Assembly (NCBI GenBank): GCA_016287755.1
Contig: JAEEWT010000001.1
Location: forward strand, 124,001-188,000
Direction: 5' to 3'
DNA: 64,000 nucleotides
From: Prevotella sp.
GTDB lineage: Bacteria; Bacteroidota; Bacteroidia; Bacteroidales; Bacteroidaceae
A program made the translations under genes and the position numbers. The notes below the pieces were generated by a model. That model worked only from the letters and a program-made list of their open reading frames with translations, searched no databases and had not been told where the DNA came from. This document shows positions 38,829-48,523 of this stretch, piece by piece; position 1 is the stretch's first letter; each line of letters starts with the position of its first letter.

Positions 38829-39266
38829 TCACTTCACTCCGGTATGACCGTATCCGCCAGCACCTCGTTCTGTCTCGTCAAGTTCTTCCACAACCACGAA
38901 GTCACCTTGCTCATGCTTGGCAATCACCATCTGGGCAATGCGTTCGCCATCGTTGACAACAAAATCTTCCTGTGAGAGGTTGATCAGACAAACACCCACC
39001 TCGCCGCGATAGTCGGCATCAATGGTACCAGGCGTATTGATTACGGTGATACCATGTTTCAAGGCCAGTCCGCTACGTGGACGCACCTGTGCCTCATAGC
39101 CTTCAGGCAGGGCAATATATAATCCTGTCTTGATGAGCTTGCGCTCCAGAGGTTTCAAAACCACGGGTTCATCCAGATTGGCACGAAGATCCATTCCTGC
39201 ACTCTGCGGAGTGGCGTATGCGGGCAGCTGCTGGTGCCCTTTGTTCACTACTTTTACGGTTATCAT
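38829..39266 (-). CDS. dut: dUTP diphosphatase
   Basis: Dut cleaves dUTP to dUMP, keeping uracil out of DNA and supplying thymidylate synthesis. The 145-residue product has all five motifs: [43 protein letters not shown] and [10 protein letters not shown]. It has a full promoter at 39290-39321, divergent from the dGTPase promoter. It leads the TPR-DUF4292-EnvC-like run on the minus strand. Confidence 0.96.
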   Translation of the reverse strand: MITVKVVNKGHQQLPAYATPQSAGMDLRANLDEPVVLKPLERKLIKTGLYIALPEGYEAQVRPRSGLALKHGITVINTPGTIDADYRGEVGVCLINLSQEDFVVNDGERIAQMVIAKHEQGDFVVVEELDETERGAGGYGHTGVK

Positions 39267-39289
39267 TTTTATACCTATTAAACAACTTG

Positions 39290-39321
39290 CAAAAGTACGA
39301 AAAAATCAAGCAACAAACAAA
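39290..39321 (-). promoter_or_regulatory. Predicted dut promoter
   Basis: The minus strand carries TTTG (39321-39318), a 20-bp spacer and TACTTTTG (39297-39290), 24 bp before the ATG. Confidence 0.75.
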
Positions 39322-39359
39322 CGATTTACGAAGATTAACGAAAATACGCTTACCCATTA

Positions 39360-39391
39360 TTTGGTAACGACGCAAAAACGTTGTAACTTTG
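39360..39391 (+). promoter_or_regulatory. Predicted dGTPase promoter
   Basis: TTTG (39360-39363), a 20-bp spacer and TAACTTTG (39384-39391), 24 bp before the ATG at 39415. It is divergent from the dut promoter, with 38 bp between the two elements. Confidence 0.75.
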
Positions 39392-39414
39392 CAATCGAAA
39401 CCTACTCATTCAGT

Positions 39415-40752
39415 ATGGACTGGAAACAACTCATCAGCAACAAACGACTCGGACAGGAGAACCGTCATAGCGAACGCCATGACGACCGTACGGAGTTTAA
39501 GCGCGACTACGACCGATTGATTTTTTCTGCACCGTTCCGCCGACTGCAGAACAAGACACAGGTGTTCCCTTTGCCGGGAAGTATCTTCGTACATAACCGC
39601 CTTACACATTCGCTGGAGGTGGCCAGCGTGGGTATGTCGTTAGGCAACGATGTGGCGCATCGTGTCCTGAAACGTCAGCCGGAACTTACCAGCACGCTGT
39701 TCCCACAGATCGGTACCATTGTCAGCACAGCCTGTCTGGCACACGACTTAGGTAATCCGCCCTTCGGTCATAGTGGCGAGAAAGCCATCCAGACATTCTT
39801 TACGGAGGGAAAGGGTGCGGAACTTCAGTCGCAGGTCAGTAAGATCTTCTGGGATGATATTACCCACTTCGAGGGGAATGCCAACGCTTTCCGACTGCTT
39901 ACCCATCGTTTCAAGGGTAGGCGCGATGGTGGGTTTGTCATGACTTATTCCACCCTGGCCTCTATCGTCAAATACCCCTATGCCTCATCGGCTGCAGGGA
40001 AGAAAGGGAAGTTCGGATTCTTCAACTCAGAACAGTCGATCTATCAGCGAATCGCCGATGAAATGGGCATTATCAGACTATCTGCCGAGGGTGAGCCCTT
40101 GCGTTATGCCCGTCATCCACTGGTCTATTTAGTGGAAGCGGCCGATGATATCTGCTATGAGATTATGGACATTGAGGATGCGCATAAGCTCAAGATTCTT
40201 TCCTTTGAGCAAACAGAACAGATGCTCCTGAGTTTCTTCGATGCGGAGAGTCAGCAGAAAATCCGTCAGCGCATCAACGATGAGGGTATCGACGATGACA
40301 ATGAGAAAGTGGTGTATATGCGGGCTTGTGCCATCGGCAAGTTGGAGAATGCTTGTGTAGAGGCTTTCATGCAAAACGAGGAAGCCATCATGAATGGTAC
40401 CTTGAAAGGCTCTCTTATCGACCATATCGACGATGCACAGCGTACGGCTTACCAACAGTGTATGCAAATCTCTGTTAAGAAAATCTACCGCAGCAAGCCC
40501 GTGCTTGATGTGGAACTGAGTGGTTACAAGATCATGGCAACGCTCATGGAGGCCATGACCGAGGCCATCCTCTATCCCGACCGTTTCTACTCTCGTCAGC
40601 TCATCGACCGTGTCAGCAGTCAGTACGACATTAACGATCCTCATCTTGAGGCACGCATCATGGCCGTTATCGACTACATCAGCGGTATGACCGACATCTA
40701 TGCCCTCGATGTTTATCAGAAAATCAACGGTATCAGTCTGCCGATTGTGTAG
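39415..40752 (+). CDS. dgt: Deoxyguanosinetriphosphate triphosphohydrolase
   Basis: This HD-domain enzyme splits dGTP to deoxyguanosine and triphosphate. The 445-residue product has RLTHSLEVASVG (metal His), CLAHDLGNPPFGHSGE (the HD pair) and the later DDICYEIMDIEDA segment. MDWKQLISNKRLGQENRH at 39415 is the start because the promoter lies just upstream; a longer frame from 39130 would be antisense to dut. It sits opposite dut, another dNTP-pool enzyme, and ends at a 22-bp-period palindrome array. Confidence 0.9.
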   Translation: MDWKQLISNKRLGQENRHSERHDDRTEFKRDYDRLIFSAPFRRLQNKTQVFPLPGSIFVHNRLTHSLEVASVGMSLGNDVAHRVLKRQPELTSTLFPQIGTIVSTACLAHDLGNPPFGHSGEKAIQTFFTEGKGAELQSQVSKIFWDDITHFEGNANAFRLLTHRFKGRRDGGFVMTYSTLASIVKYPYASSAAGKKGKFGFFNSEQSIYQRIADEMGIIRLSAEGEPLRYARHPLVYLVEAADDICYEIMDIEDAHKLKILSFEQTEQMLLSFFDAESQQKIRQRINDEGIDDDNEKVVYMRACAIGKLENACVEAFMQNEEAIMNGTLKGSLIDHIDDAQRTAYQQCMQISVKKIYRSKPVLDVELSGYKIMATLMEAMTEAILYPDRFYSRQLIDRVSSQYDINDPHLEARIMAVIDYISGMTDIYALDVYQKINGISLPIV

Positions 40753-40834
40753 ATTCCCAACGTGGGAACATTTTATTCCCAGCTTGGAAACACTATATTC
40801 CCAACGTGGGAACAATTCATTCCCAAGTTGGGAA
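40753..40834. repeat. Array of four TTCCCA-N3-TGGGAA palindromes, 22-bp period
   Basis: Units begin at 40753, 40775, 40797 and 40819. Units 1 and 3 are TTCCCAACGTGGGAA; unit 2 is a shorter variant; unit 4 is TTCCCAAGTTGGGAA followed by TTTTT. The spacing is exactly 22 bp. The array lies between convergent dgt and glsB and may act as a two-way terminator. The same palindrome family is found at 58885. Confidence 0.9.
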
Positions 40835-40844
40835 AGTTTTTCGT

Positions 40845-41837
40845 TTACGCTTTTTCCTTATAAATAAGATTATTTGCACCGCTGGTTATCTTCAGTGCTT
40901 CGGGATGCTCCTTGATGAAACTGTCGATGTGACGCACGCGCTTTTGTTCAAGAATTTCATCAACAGCAATGAGAATACCCGTTTCTTCCACGTCGCCAAA
41001 GCCGTAGTTAATGGCGGTACCAAAGAGTTTCATGGTAGGAGAAAGACCCATGTAGGCATTGACCAGTGGTGGGATGTTGTAACCCATCTTGCGGATCTCG
41101 GAGTTCAGAATACGGTAGTCTTCCTTGAAGTTCTTCCCGCTAAACAACTGCTCGAGTTCATCGGGGTCAGATTCCAAAACAAGCGGTTTCATCGGGGTAA
41201 TTAAGTTCTCCTTATCATCGAAATGTTTCTTCAGGAAGTAGAGAATCATATCACGACCCTTACGCACATACGAAGGGTACATGGTCATTTTTCCAAAGAA
41301 ATACTTCAGATTGGGGAAGAGCACTGTAAGGGCTCCCAGTCCGTCCCAGAGGTTATCCAAGGCGAAGATACTCTTGGTGTTCTTCTGTACGTTCTGGTAT
41401 TCGAGCGACACGAACGAACGTCCTAACTCAACGGTATAGGGCATATAGTCGCGTAAGAATTTTTCAGAGAAATGGAACATATGACTAGTGGCGAGGATAG
41501 GCTGACCTTGAGCATTCAGTTCCCAGTCGGTTCCCATCAGGTAACGGTAGCCGCCGATGATCTCTTCCTCGTCGGGGTTCCATACGATGAGCTGCTTGTA
41601 GCAGTTTTCGCAGGTGTCGAACTCATCAATGTCCACCTCCATACCTGTACCACCGCCTGCCTCGCGGAAGGCGATCTCACGCAAACGACCGATCTCGCGC
41701 ATGACGTTGGGTGCCTGATGGGCGGTCACCACGTAGATCTCGTTGTTGCTCTTGTTGGTCATACGGAGCTGGCGCTCACGGGTGAGCTCACTCTTCAGCA
41801 GCTCTTTGCTGACAGGACTGATAATCTCTTGTTCCAT
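40845..41837 (-). CDS. glsB: GlsB-type GNAT N-acyltransferase (glycine lipid synthesis)
   Basis: The 330-residue product resembles the OlsB-like N-acyltransferases that link a fatty acid to an amino acid. In Bacteroides thetaiotaomicron glsB and glsA make glycine lipids in this pairing. Visible are the N-acyltransferase stretch IGRLREIAFREAGGGTGMEVD, ELGRSFVSLEYQ and a C-terminal region shared with hemolysin-like proteins. MEQEII at 41837 is the start, 14 bp after the glsA stop. The assignment rests on pairing and remembered family features; the substrate is inferred. Confidence 0.75.
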   Translation of the reverse strand: MEQEIISPVSKELLKSELTRERQLRMTNKSNNEIYVVTAHQAPNVMREIGRLREIAFREAGGGTGMEVDIDEFDTCENCYKQLIVWNPDEEEIIGGYRYLMGTDWELNAQGQPILATSHMFHFSEKFLRDYMPYTVELGRSFVSLEYQNVQKNTKSIFALDNLWDGLGALTVLFPNLKYFFGKMTMYPSYVRKGRDMILYFLKKHFDDKENLITPMKPLVLESDPDELEQLFSGKNFKEDYRILNSEIRKMGYNIPPLVNAYMGLSPTMKLFGTAINYGFGDVEETGILIAVDEILEQKRVRHIDSFIKEHPEALKITSGANNLIYKEKA

Positions 41838-41851
41838 GGTTGTTTGAAATT

Positions 41852-42679
41852 CTATAGTTGATAGACAATGTCCTGCACATACTGTGCCCATTGTGCTGGT
41901 GTTTTCGATTTGTCGAAGGTCTGCCAAGGTATCGGCTTACCGATGCTCACGCGGAAAGTCTTATGCACGTTCTTGTACATCTCGTCCACGAGGAAAAGCA
42001 TGGCAATGTTCACCTTCTTGATGTGCTTATCGCAGAAACCACTGAGGCGGTAGAAGAAATTGGAATTCTGTCCACCGAAATGGATCGGCACCACATCGCG
42101 CTGATATTCCACGCTCTTGGTAATGAAGGTCTTCTTCCAAGGCAGATCATGTATTTCACCGTTGATTCGGCGTGAACAAAGACCGGCGGGATACATCAGC
42201 ATGTGATTGTCGCTCTGGAAACCGGCCTCTACCATGGCAGGGAAGTTACGGCTCTGCTTACCTGTTTTATTGATGGGAATGCAGAGGGGTGCAAGACCAG
42301 GAAGGTTCATCAGGATATCATTTACAAGATAACGGAACCGACTGTCGTAATGCCTACCGATGATGCTACCTAAGGCCACACCGTCGGCACCGCCGAGGGG
42401 ATGATTGCTGACAAAGGTATATAACTTACCGTCATCCTTGTCAGGAAGGTTCTCCTCACCCTCCAACTCAAGCGTCATATCGAGGTAGCGCACGCACTCT
42501 TCGAGCCACTCCGTACCTGTGAGATGACGACTCTCCCACAAATACCGGTTCACCTCATCCTGGTGCAAGATATGTTTGAGCCAGCTGACCACAGGGGATG
42601 GAACCCATTTGGCCTTGCTGCCCATCTTTGCCTTCAGAATGCTCTCTACGTCGACTGTCTTTTCAGTTATTTGATCCAT
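41852..42679 (-). CDS. glsA: GlsA-type O-acyltransferase (PlsC-like)
   Basis: The 275-residue product is a lysophospholipid-acyltransferase-like enzyme with the motifs NHPLGGADGVALG (NHxxxxD-like), the FPAMVEAGFQS region and MYPAGLCSRR. GlsA adds the second fatty acid to N-acylglycine in Bacteroides. The start MDQITEKT at 42679 is preferred over an upstream TTG. It leads the glsA-glsB pair. Its -7 element overlaps that TTG region. Confidence 0.75.
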   Translation of the reverse strand: MDQITEKTVDVESILKAKMGSKAKWVPSPVVSWLKHILHQDEVNRYLWESRHLTGTEWLEECVRYLDMTLELEGEENLPDKDDGKLYTFVSNHPLGGADGVALGSIIGRHYDSRFRYLVNDILMNLPGLAPLCIPINKTGKQSRNFPAMVEAGFQSDNHMLMYPAGLCSRRINGEIHDLPWKKTFITKSVEYQRDVVPIHFGGQNSNFFYRLSGFCDKHIKKVNIAMLFLVDEMYKNVHKTFRVSIGKPIPWQTFDKSKTPAQWAQYVQDIVYQL

Positions 42680-42697
42680 GATGTTAGAAACAGTATG

Positions 42698-42705
42698 CAA
42701 AAATA
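42698..42705 (-). promoter_or_regulatory. Predicted -7 element for glsA-glsB
   Basis: TATTTTTG on the minus strand, 19 bp before the ATG. No TTTG at the right distance upstream. Confidence 0.45.
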
Positions 42706-42884
42706 CAAATTTATTTGGATAATGGTGGCTTTTTATAGAAAAATGTTCAAAAAACTATGATTTATATTGTAAAATGTTGTTTTTGAAGTAAAGGAGTTAA
42801 GCAGTTATGGAGTTATTGAGTTATGCACAAAACAGCACTTTTGTGTAAAAAATCAAGAAAAATTGCAGATTTTTGATATTTTTG

Positions 42885-42926
42885 TGGAGAAAAGTGGTGG
42901 AAAGTGGAGGAAAAGTTGTATCTTTG
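42885..42926 (+). promoter_or_regulatory. mraZ promoter with 10-bp-phased GTGG boxes
   Basis: The -7 element TATCTTTG is at 42919-42926. Just upstream three decamers are in phase: AAAGTGGTGG (42891), AAAGTGGAGG (42901) and AAAAGTTGTA (42911), preceded by GTGGAGA at 42884. MraZ in E. coli and Mollicutes binds such GTGG/AAAGTG repeats at 10-bp spacing to repress its own operon. Binding here is an inference. Confidence 0.7.
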
Positions 42927-42955
42927 AAGCCGAATTCATATATTAATAAGTACGC

Positions 42956-43423
42956 ATGCGATTTTTAGGTAATATAGAAGCAAAAACAGATGCGAAAGGA
43001 CGTGTTTTCCTTCCGGCGATATTCCGCAAGGTGCTGCAAGCAGCGAGCGAGGAATCGTTGGTGATGCGAAAGGACGTGTTCCAGCCTTGTCTGGTGCTCT
43101 ATCCGGAATCGGTATGGAACGAGCAGATGGACACCATGCGGAAGAGTCTGAACCGCTGGAACCGCGAAGAGCAGGAAATCTACCGTCAGTTCGTGAGTGA
43201 TGTGGAGCTGGTAACGCTGGATGGCAACGGAAGGTTCCTGATACCCAAACGTTACCTGAAGATGGCTGATATTGAGCAAGGTATCAAGTTCATCGGCATG
43301 GGCGACACCATCGAGATATGGAGCAGCGCCAAGACCGAGAAGCCGTTTATGGATCCAGATGACTTTGGAAAAGCGCTGGAGAGAGTGATGGCAGGCTCCG
43401 TCACAAATGATGATAATGAATAA
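42956..43423 (+). CDS. mraZ: MraZ transcriptional regulator
   Basis: MraZ is the DNA-binding regulator at the head of the dcw cluster. The 155-residue product has the two DxxGR motifs of its AbrB-like repeats: DAKGRVFLP near residue 12 and DGNGRFLIP near residue 90. Start MRFLGNIEAK at 42956. The stop TAA is directly followed by the rsmH ATG. Phased GTGG boxes in its promoter fit autoregulation. Confidence 0.95.
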   Translation: MRFLGNIEAKTDAKGRVFLPAIFRKVLQAASEESLVMRKDVFQPCLVLYPESVWNEQMDTMRKSLNRWNREEQEIYRQFVSDVELVTLDGNGRFLIPKRYLKMADIEQGIKFIGMGDTIEIWSSAKTEKPFMDPDDFGKALERVMAGSVTNDDNE

Positions 43424-44347
43424 ATGACAAATGAGATAGTGTATCACGTACCGGTGCTCTTGAAGGAGAGCGTTGACGGATTAGCAATCCGTCCCGACGG
43501 CATCTATGTGGATGTGACGTTTGGGGGTGGCGGGCACAGCAAAGAGATACTGCAGCGACTGGGCAAGAACGGTCATCTGTACAGTTTCGACCAGGATGCA
43601 GATGCAGAAAGGAATATACCAGGAGAAGAGCGGTTCACCTTCGTAAGAAGTAATTTCCGCTACCTGCGCAACTGGATGCGCTATTACGGCGTGGAGCAGA
43701 TAGACGGTCTGCTGGCCGACCTTGGGGTATCGAGCCATCATCTCGATGATGAGACACGCGGATTCTCGTTCCGCTTCGATGCCGCACTGGATATGAGAAT
43801 GAACACAAAAGGGGGAACCACGGCAGCGGAGATCGTGAACAAGGCCGATGAGCAGAAACTGGCCGACATCTTCTACCTCTACGGGGAACTGAAGAGCGCC
43901 AGGAGAATAGCAGCAGCTATCGTGAAGGCCAGGACAGCGAAGCCCATAGTAACCACACACGACCTGCTGCATGTCACCGAGCACCTGTTCCAGCGGGAAC
44001 ACGAGAAGAAAGATGCCGCCAGGATGTTCCAGGCACTGCGCATCGAGGTGAACCATGAAATGGATGCACTGAAGGAGATGTTGCTGGCTGCCACCGACCT
44101 GATCAAACCAGGCGGACGCTTGTCGGTCATCACCTACCACAGTCTGGAAGACCGCATCGTGAAGAATGTCATGAAGGCGGGCAACACAGAGGGGAAAATA
44201 CAACAAGATTTCTATGGGAGGATAGACACTCCCTTCAAGGCCGTGAACGGAAAAGTGATCGTGCCCAATAATGAGGAACAGCAAGAAAACCCGCGCAGCA
44301 GAAGCGCCAAGTTAAGAATTGCCGAAAAAGTATTACATACAACATGA
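43424..44347 (+). CDS. rsmH: 16S rRNA (cytosine-1402 N4) methyltransferase
   Basis: RsmH (MraW) methylates C1402 in the decoding centre using SAM. The 307-residue product has HVPVLLKESVDGL at the N terminus, the SAM loop VDVTFGGGGHSKEIL, DLGVSSHHLDDETRGFSFR and the C-terminal ITYHSLEDRIVKN. It overlaps ftsL by 4 bp (ATGA) and follows mraZ with no gap. Confidence 0.97.
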   Translation: MTNEIVYHVPVLLKESVDGLAIRPDGIYVDVTFGGGGHSKEILQRLGKNGHLYSFDQDADAERNIPGEERFTFVRSNFRYLRNWMRYYGVEQIDGLLADLGVSSHHLDDETRGFSFRFDAALDMRMNTKGGTTAAEIVNKADEQKLADIFYLYGELKSARRIAAAIVKARTAKPIVTTHDLLHVTEHLFQREHEKKDAARMFQALRIEVNHEMDALKEMLLAATDLIKPGGRLSVITYHSLEDRIVKNVMKAGNTEGKIQQDFYGRIDTPFKAVNGKVIVPNNEEQQENPRSRSAKLRIAEKVLHTT

Positions 44348-44868
44348 ATGAAGACAAAAGTCTTTTAAATCTGAATGAGAAAGCAAAGAAGGTGGATGCC
44401 CACGAGCAAGTCCCTGCGGGAGCAGGGAAGCTCGTGGAGCAGCCCGATGCTGTAAAAAACAACGGCAATGCTACCAAAGAGAAGGAGGAACCGCTCTCGC
44501 TGCAAGAGGCCTTCAAGGAACAGGCACGCGAGGACGAGCAGCCGATGTCGGCTACCTTCACACTGAGGAAGATCCTTGGTGGCGACTGGTTGACTACCGA
44601 CTTCCTTAGACGTCAAATTGGGGTAATCCTGCTGATCGTAGGTTTCACCATCGTCTATATATCCAACAGATACAGTTGTCAGAAGGATATGCTGGAAATA
44701 GACCGACTGAACAACGAACTGACGGATGCCAAGTACAAGGCGCTCTCCAGTTCAAGCGAGCTGACGGAGAAATGCCGCGAGAGTAATGTGCTCGAGATGT
44801 TACAGAACAACAAGGACAGTGTGCTGAAGATTCCTAATCAGCCACCTTATATTATATATACACCTTAG
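44344..44868 (+). CDS. ftsL: FtsL-like division protein
   Basis: FtsL is a small bitopic protein of the FtsQLB complex. The 174-residue product has a long polar cytoplasmic tail (about 1-95, Lys/Glu-rich, low complexity), one transmembrane segment (IGVILLIVGFTIVYI, about 98-112) and a short periplasmic coiled coil. The identification rests on position between rsmH and ftsI and on topology, as FtsL sequences drift strongly. A strong DNA hairpin lies inside the tail-coding region. Confidence 0.8.
   Translation: MNEDKSLLNLNEKAKKVDAHEQVPAGAGKLVEQPDAVKNNGNATKEKEEPLSLQEAFKEQAREDEQPMSATFTLRKILGGDWLTTDFLRRQIGVILLIVGFTIVYISNRYSCQKDMLEIDRLNNELTDAKYKALSSSSELTEKCRESNVLEMLQNNKDSVLKIPNQPPYIIYTP
44400..44437 (+). 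other. Strong hairpin inside the ftsL coding region
   Basis: CCACGAGC (44400-44407) pairs with GCTCGTGG (44430-44437), and TCCCTGC (44411) pairs with GCAGGGA (44422), with small bulges and a GGGA loop. It encodes AHEQVPAGAGKLVEQ in the disordered tail, so it may be an insertion of a palindromic repeat into a gene. Confidence 0.5.
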
Positions 44869-44872
44869 AATC

Positions 44873-47029
44873 ATGGGCAGTCTCTTCGACAGAAAGAAAA
44901 TCATACCGCGCTACAAGATCATCGGTTACCTGATGGTCTTGCTGGGCATCATGATCGTAGGTAAGGCGCTCTATACCGCTACGGTGAAGCGTGACTACTG
45001 GATGAAGGTGGCCGACCGTTTGAAGAGAGACAGTGTGGATGTAAAGCCGGTACGCGGTAACATCCTCAGCTGTGACGGACGACTCATGGCGAGCAGTCTG
45101 CCAGAGTTTAAGTTGTATATGGACTTTAAGGCAGGTGGTGACGAGAAGGACTCGCTGTGGAACGAGAAGGTGGATAGTATCTGCGAAGGTCTGCACGATA
45201 TCTTCCCTGAGAAATCAGCAGCAGAGTTCAAGCGTGACCTCGAGGAGGGGCACAAGATCATGAGTCAGAACTGGCCCATCTGGAAAAAACGCGTGAGCTA
45301 TGATGTCTACACAGAAGTAAAGAAACTGCCTGTATTCAACCTGAAACCGTTCAAGGGAGGCTTCCATACGGAGACTTTCAATGCCCGCCAGCGCCCCTTC
45401 GGTTCATTGGCACAACGTACCGTGGGTGACATGTTCGGCGCAAAAGATACGGCCAGGTGCGGACTGGAGTTGTCGTTCGACTCGATCCTGCGTGGAAAGT
45501 CGGGTATCGTGCAACGCAAAAAAGTGATGAACAAATACCTGAGCATCACGGAACGTCCACCTATCGATGGAGCAGATATCGTGACCACCATCGATGTGGG
45601 TATGCAGGATCTGGCTGAACGCGCCCTGATCGATGAGCTGAAGCTGATCAACGGTAATGTGGGTGTGGCCATCGTGATGGAGGTACAGACCGGTGATGTC
45701 AAGGCCATCGTGAACATGACGAAGTGTGACGACGGAGAGTACCGCGAGGTAAAGAACGATGCAGTGTCCGACCTTCTTGAACCGGGCTCTGTGTTCAAGA
45801 CAGCCTCGATTATGGTGGCACTGGATGATGGCGTGGTTGACACGAACTATCATGTGGATACCTTCGGTGGTATTATGGATATGCACGGGGCAAAGATGCG
45901 CGACCATAACTGGCACCGCGGTGGATATGGAAGACTGTCGTTGCCGCAGACCCTTGAGTACTCTTCGAACATCGGCGTGAGTCGTATCATCGACGAGCAC
46001 TATGGCAAGAACCCGGAGAAATTCGTGCAGGGCATCCACCGCTTAGGACTGGCTGAGGATCTGCGCATCCCATTGGTGGGATCATCTCCTGCCCGCATCC
46101 GTATGCCGAAGATGGACAAGACGGGTAAGCACTGGGCCAACTGGAGTAAGACGGCCTTGGCATGGATGAGCATCGGATACGAGACCCAGGTGCCTCCTAT
46201 TTCTACCCTCACCTTCTACAACGCCATCGCCAATAACGGTAAGATGATGCGTCCCCGCTTCGTGAAGCAGGTGGTGAAGAACGGAGAAGTGCTGATGGAT
46301 TTCCCACCGGAGGTGATCAGAGAGCAGATCTGCAAAGAGAAGACGCTCAAGGAGATACAGACCATCCTCTACCATGTGGTGAGCCAAGGACTGGGTAAGA
46401 AGGCTGGTTCTCCCTCATTCAAGGTGGCAGGTAAGACAGGTACGGCACAGATCTCGAAAGGTGCCGGCGGATATAAGTCGGGCCAGATGAACTACCTGCT
46501 GTCGTTTGCCGGTTACTTCCCTGCCGATGCCCCCCGATACAGCTGTATTGTATGTATCCAGAAGTCGGGTCTTCCCGCATCTGGCGGTGGTATGAGCGGT
46601 GTGGTATTCCACCATATAGCCGAGGGAATCATGGCGCAAGACCTGAAACTGAGCGTAGCTGATGCTCGCGACTCACTGTCGGTGCTCTTACCGGAGGTGA
46701 AGAACGGTAATATCCTCGCAGCCGACTATGTGCTCTCCCGACTGGGTGTGAAGACCAATGAGAACTGGAGCGGAAGCTATGCCAGCGGTAACCCCATCTG
46801 GGGCACCACATCGCACCAGAACAACCAGGTGATGCTGACAAAGGTGGATAACGTGCAAGCAGGACAGATGCCTGATGTGACAGGCATGGGTGCCCGTGAT
46901 GCTGTCTATCTGCTGGAGAGCAAGGAGGTGAAGGTGCGTATAGAAGGACGCGGCAAGGTAGTGAGTCAGAGTCTGCCCGCCGGTCATCAGATCAAAAAAG
47001 GAGAAGTGTGTTCATTAAAACTCAACTGA
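44873..47029 (+). CDS. ftsI: Division transpeptidase FtsI/PBP3 with PASTA domain
   Basis: FtsI crosslinks septal peptidoglycan. The 718-residue product has an N-terminal membrane anchor (about 17-36), a dimerisation domain, the transpeptidase motifs SVFK (SxxK, about residue 305), SSN and KTGTAQI, and a C-terminal PASTA domain ([16 protein letters not shown]). The PASTA tail is common in Bacteroidetes FtsI and absent in E. coli. It starts 4 bp after ftsL and ends 1 bp before murE. Confidence 0.93.
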   Translation: MGSLFDRKKIIPRYKIIGYLMVLLGIMIVGKALYTATVKRDYWMKVADRLKRDSVDVKPVRGNILSCDGRLMASSLPEFKLYMDFKAGGDEKDSLWNEKVDSICEGLHDIFPEKSAAEFKRDLEEGHKIMSQNWPIWKKRVSYDVYTEVKKLPVFNLKPFKGGFHTETFNARQRPFGSLAQRTVGDMFGAKDTARCGLELSFDSILRGKSGIVQRKKVMNKYLSITERPPIDGADIVTTIDVGMQDLAERALIDELKLINGNVGVAIVMEVQTGDVKAIVNMTKCDDGEYREVKNDAVSDLLEPGSVFKTASIMVALDDGVVDTNYHVDTFGGIMDMHGAKMRDHNWHRGGYGRLSLPQTLEYSSNIGVSRIIDEHYGKNPEKFVQGIHRLGLAEDLRIPLVGSSPARIRMPKMDKTGKHWANWSKTALAWMSIGYETQVPPISTLTFYNAIANNGKMMRPRFVKQVVKNGEVLMDFPPEVIREQICKEKTLKEIQTILYHVVSQGLGKKAGSPSFKVAGKTGTAQISKGAGGYKSGQMNYLLSFAGYFPADAPRYSCIVCIQKSGLPASGGGMSGVVFHHIAEGIMAQDLKLSVADARDSLSVLLPEVKNGNILAADYVLSRLGVKTNENWSGSYASGNPIWGTTSHQNNQVMLTKVDNVQAGQMPDVTGMGARDAVYLLESKEVKVRIEGRGKVVSQSLPAGHQIKKGEVCSLKLN

Positions 47030-47030
47030 T

Positions 47031-48482
47031 ATGATACTGAACCAGTTACTGAAGAATATCAAGCCGGTCTGCATCAAGGGTGATACAGACATCGACATAA
47101 CGGGTGTGAACATCGACAGCAGGAAGATCCGCGAGGGTCATCTGTTCGTGGCCATGCGAGGCACACAGGTCGACGGTCATACCTTCATCGGCAAAGCACT
47201 GGAACAGGGTGCCAACGCCATCCTCTGCGAGGAAATTCCAGCAGAGACAAAAGCAAATGTGACTTATATCCAGGTGGAGTCCACGGAAGATGCCGTGGGT
47301 AAGGTAGCTACGTTATTCTACGGTAACCCCTCAGCTCAGCTGAAGCTGGTGGGAGTGACGGGAACGAACGGTAAGACAACCATCGCCACCTTATTATATA
47401 ATATGTTCCGTCAGCTGGGTTATCGCTGCGGACTGCTCTCTACGGTATGCAACTATATCGAAGGAGAGGAGATACCAGCCAGTCATACCACCCCCGACCC
47501 CATCGAGCTGAATGCCTTGCTTGCCAAGATGGTGGAGGCAGGATGCGAATATGCGTTCATGGAATGCTCTAGTCATGCCATCCACCAGAAGCGTATCGGT
47601 GGACTGAAGTTCGCAGGAGGCATCTTCACGAACCTGACACGCGACCATATGGACTACCATAAGACTGTGGAGAACTACCGCAACGCCAAGAAGATGTTCT
47701 TCGACAATCTGCCGAAGAGTGCCTTTGCCATCATCAATGCCGATGACAAAAACGGTATGGTGATGGTGCAGAACTGCAAGGCAACGGTGAAGACCTACTC
47801 TACCCGTGCCGCAGCCGACTTCAAAGCACGCATCCTGGAGTGTCACTTCGAGGGGATGTACCTCGAGATCGACGGTCGTGAGGTGGGTGTACAGTTCATC
47901 GGGAAGTTCAACGTAAGTAATCTGCTGGCCGTCTATGGCGCAGCCATCATGTTAGGACAGGATCCAGAGAAGGTTCTGGTGGTGATGAGTACGCTGAAGA
48001 GTGTGAACGGTCGTCTTGATCCCATCCATTCACCAGAGGGATTCACAGCCATTGTTGACTATGCCCACACCCCTGATGCCTTGGAGAATGTGCTCAAAGC
48101 CATTCACGAGGTGTTGAACGGTAAAGGACAGGTGATTACGGTATGTGGTGCAGGCGGAAACCGTGATAAGGGAAAGCGCCCGTTAATGGCACAGGAGGCC
48201 GTCAAGCAGAGCGACAAGGTGATCATCACTTCCGATAATCCTCGTTTCGAGGAGCCACAGGACATCATCAACGATATGCTGGCAGGTCTTGACAAGCAGC
48301 AGATGAAGAAAGTGATCAGCATCGTTGACCGTCGTGAAGCCATCCGCACGGCATGTATGATGGCCAAGAAAGGCGATGTGATCCTCGTGGCCGGCAAGGG
48401 ACATGAGGACTATCAGGAAATCAAGGGTGTGAAGCACCACTTTGATGACAAAGAGGTACTGAGGGAGATCTTTCATTCGTGA
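47031..48482 (+). CDS. murE: UDP-MurNAc-tripeptide synthetase, meso-DAP type
   Basis: MurE adds the third residue of the stem peptide. The 483-residue product has the Mur ligase ATP loop [10 protein letters not shown] (about 107-116), [13 protein letters not shown], and the DNPRFEEP motif near residue 402, whose DNPR form points to meso-diaminopimelate as substrate. It starts 1 bp after ftsI. Confidence 0.95.
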   Translation: MILNQLLKNIKPVCIKGDTDIDITGVNIDSRKIREGHLFVAMRGTQVDGHTFIGKALEQGANAILCEEIPAETKANVTYIQVESTEDAVGKVATLFYGNPSAQLKLVGVTGTNGKTTIATLLYNMFRQLGYRCGLLSTVCNYIEGEEIPASHTTPDPIELNALLAKMVEAGCEYAFMECSSHAIHQKRIGGLKFAGGIFTNLTRDHMDYHKTVENYRNAKKMFFDNLPKSAFAIINADDKNGMVMVQNCKATVKTYSTRAAADFKARILECHFEGMYLEIDGREVGVQFIGKFNVSNLLAVYGAAIMLGQDPEKVLVVMSTLKSVNGRLDPIHSPEGFTAIVDYAHTPDALENVLKAIHEVLNGKGQVITVCGAGGNRDKGKRPLMAQEAVKQSDKVIITSDNPRFEEPQDIINDMLAGLDKQQMKKVISIVDRREAIRTACMMAKKGDVILVAGKGHEDYQEIKGVKHHFDDKEVLREIFHS

Positions 48483-48523
48483 TGAAGTAATACCGTAACA
48501 ACAAATCGTAAAAACGAAACAAT

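Noticed and set aside
39130..39414. N-terminal extension of the dGTPase frame
   Set aside because: It is antisense to dut, and a full promoter lies at 39360-39391, downstream of it.
40753..40834. Palindrome array as a CRISPR
   Set aside because: The repeats are short palindromes with 7-nt near-constant gaps; there are no unique spacers and no cas genes.
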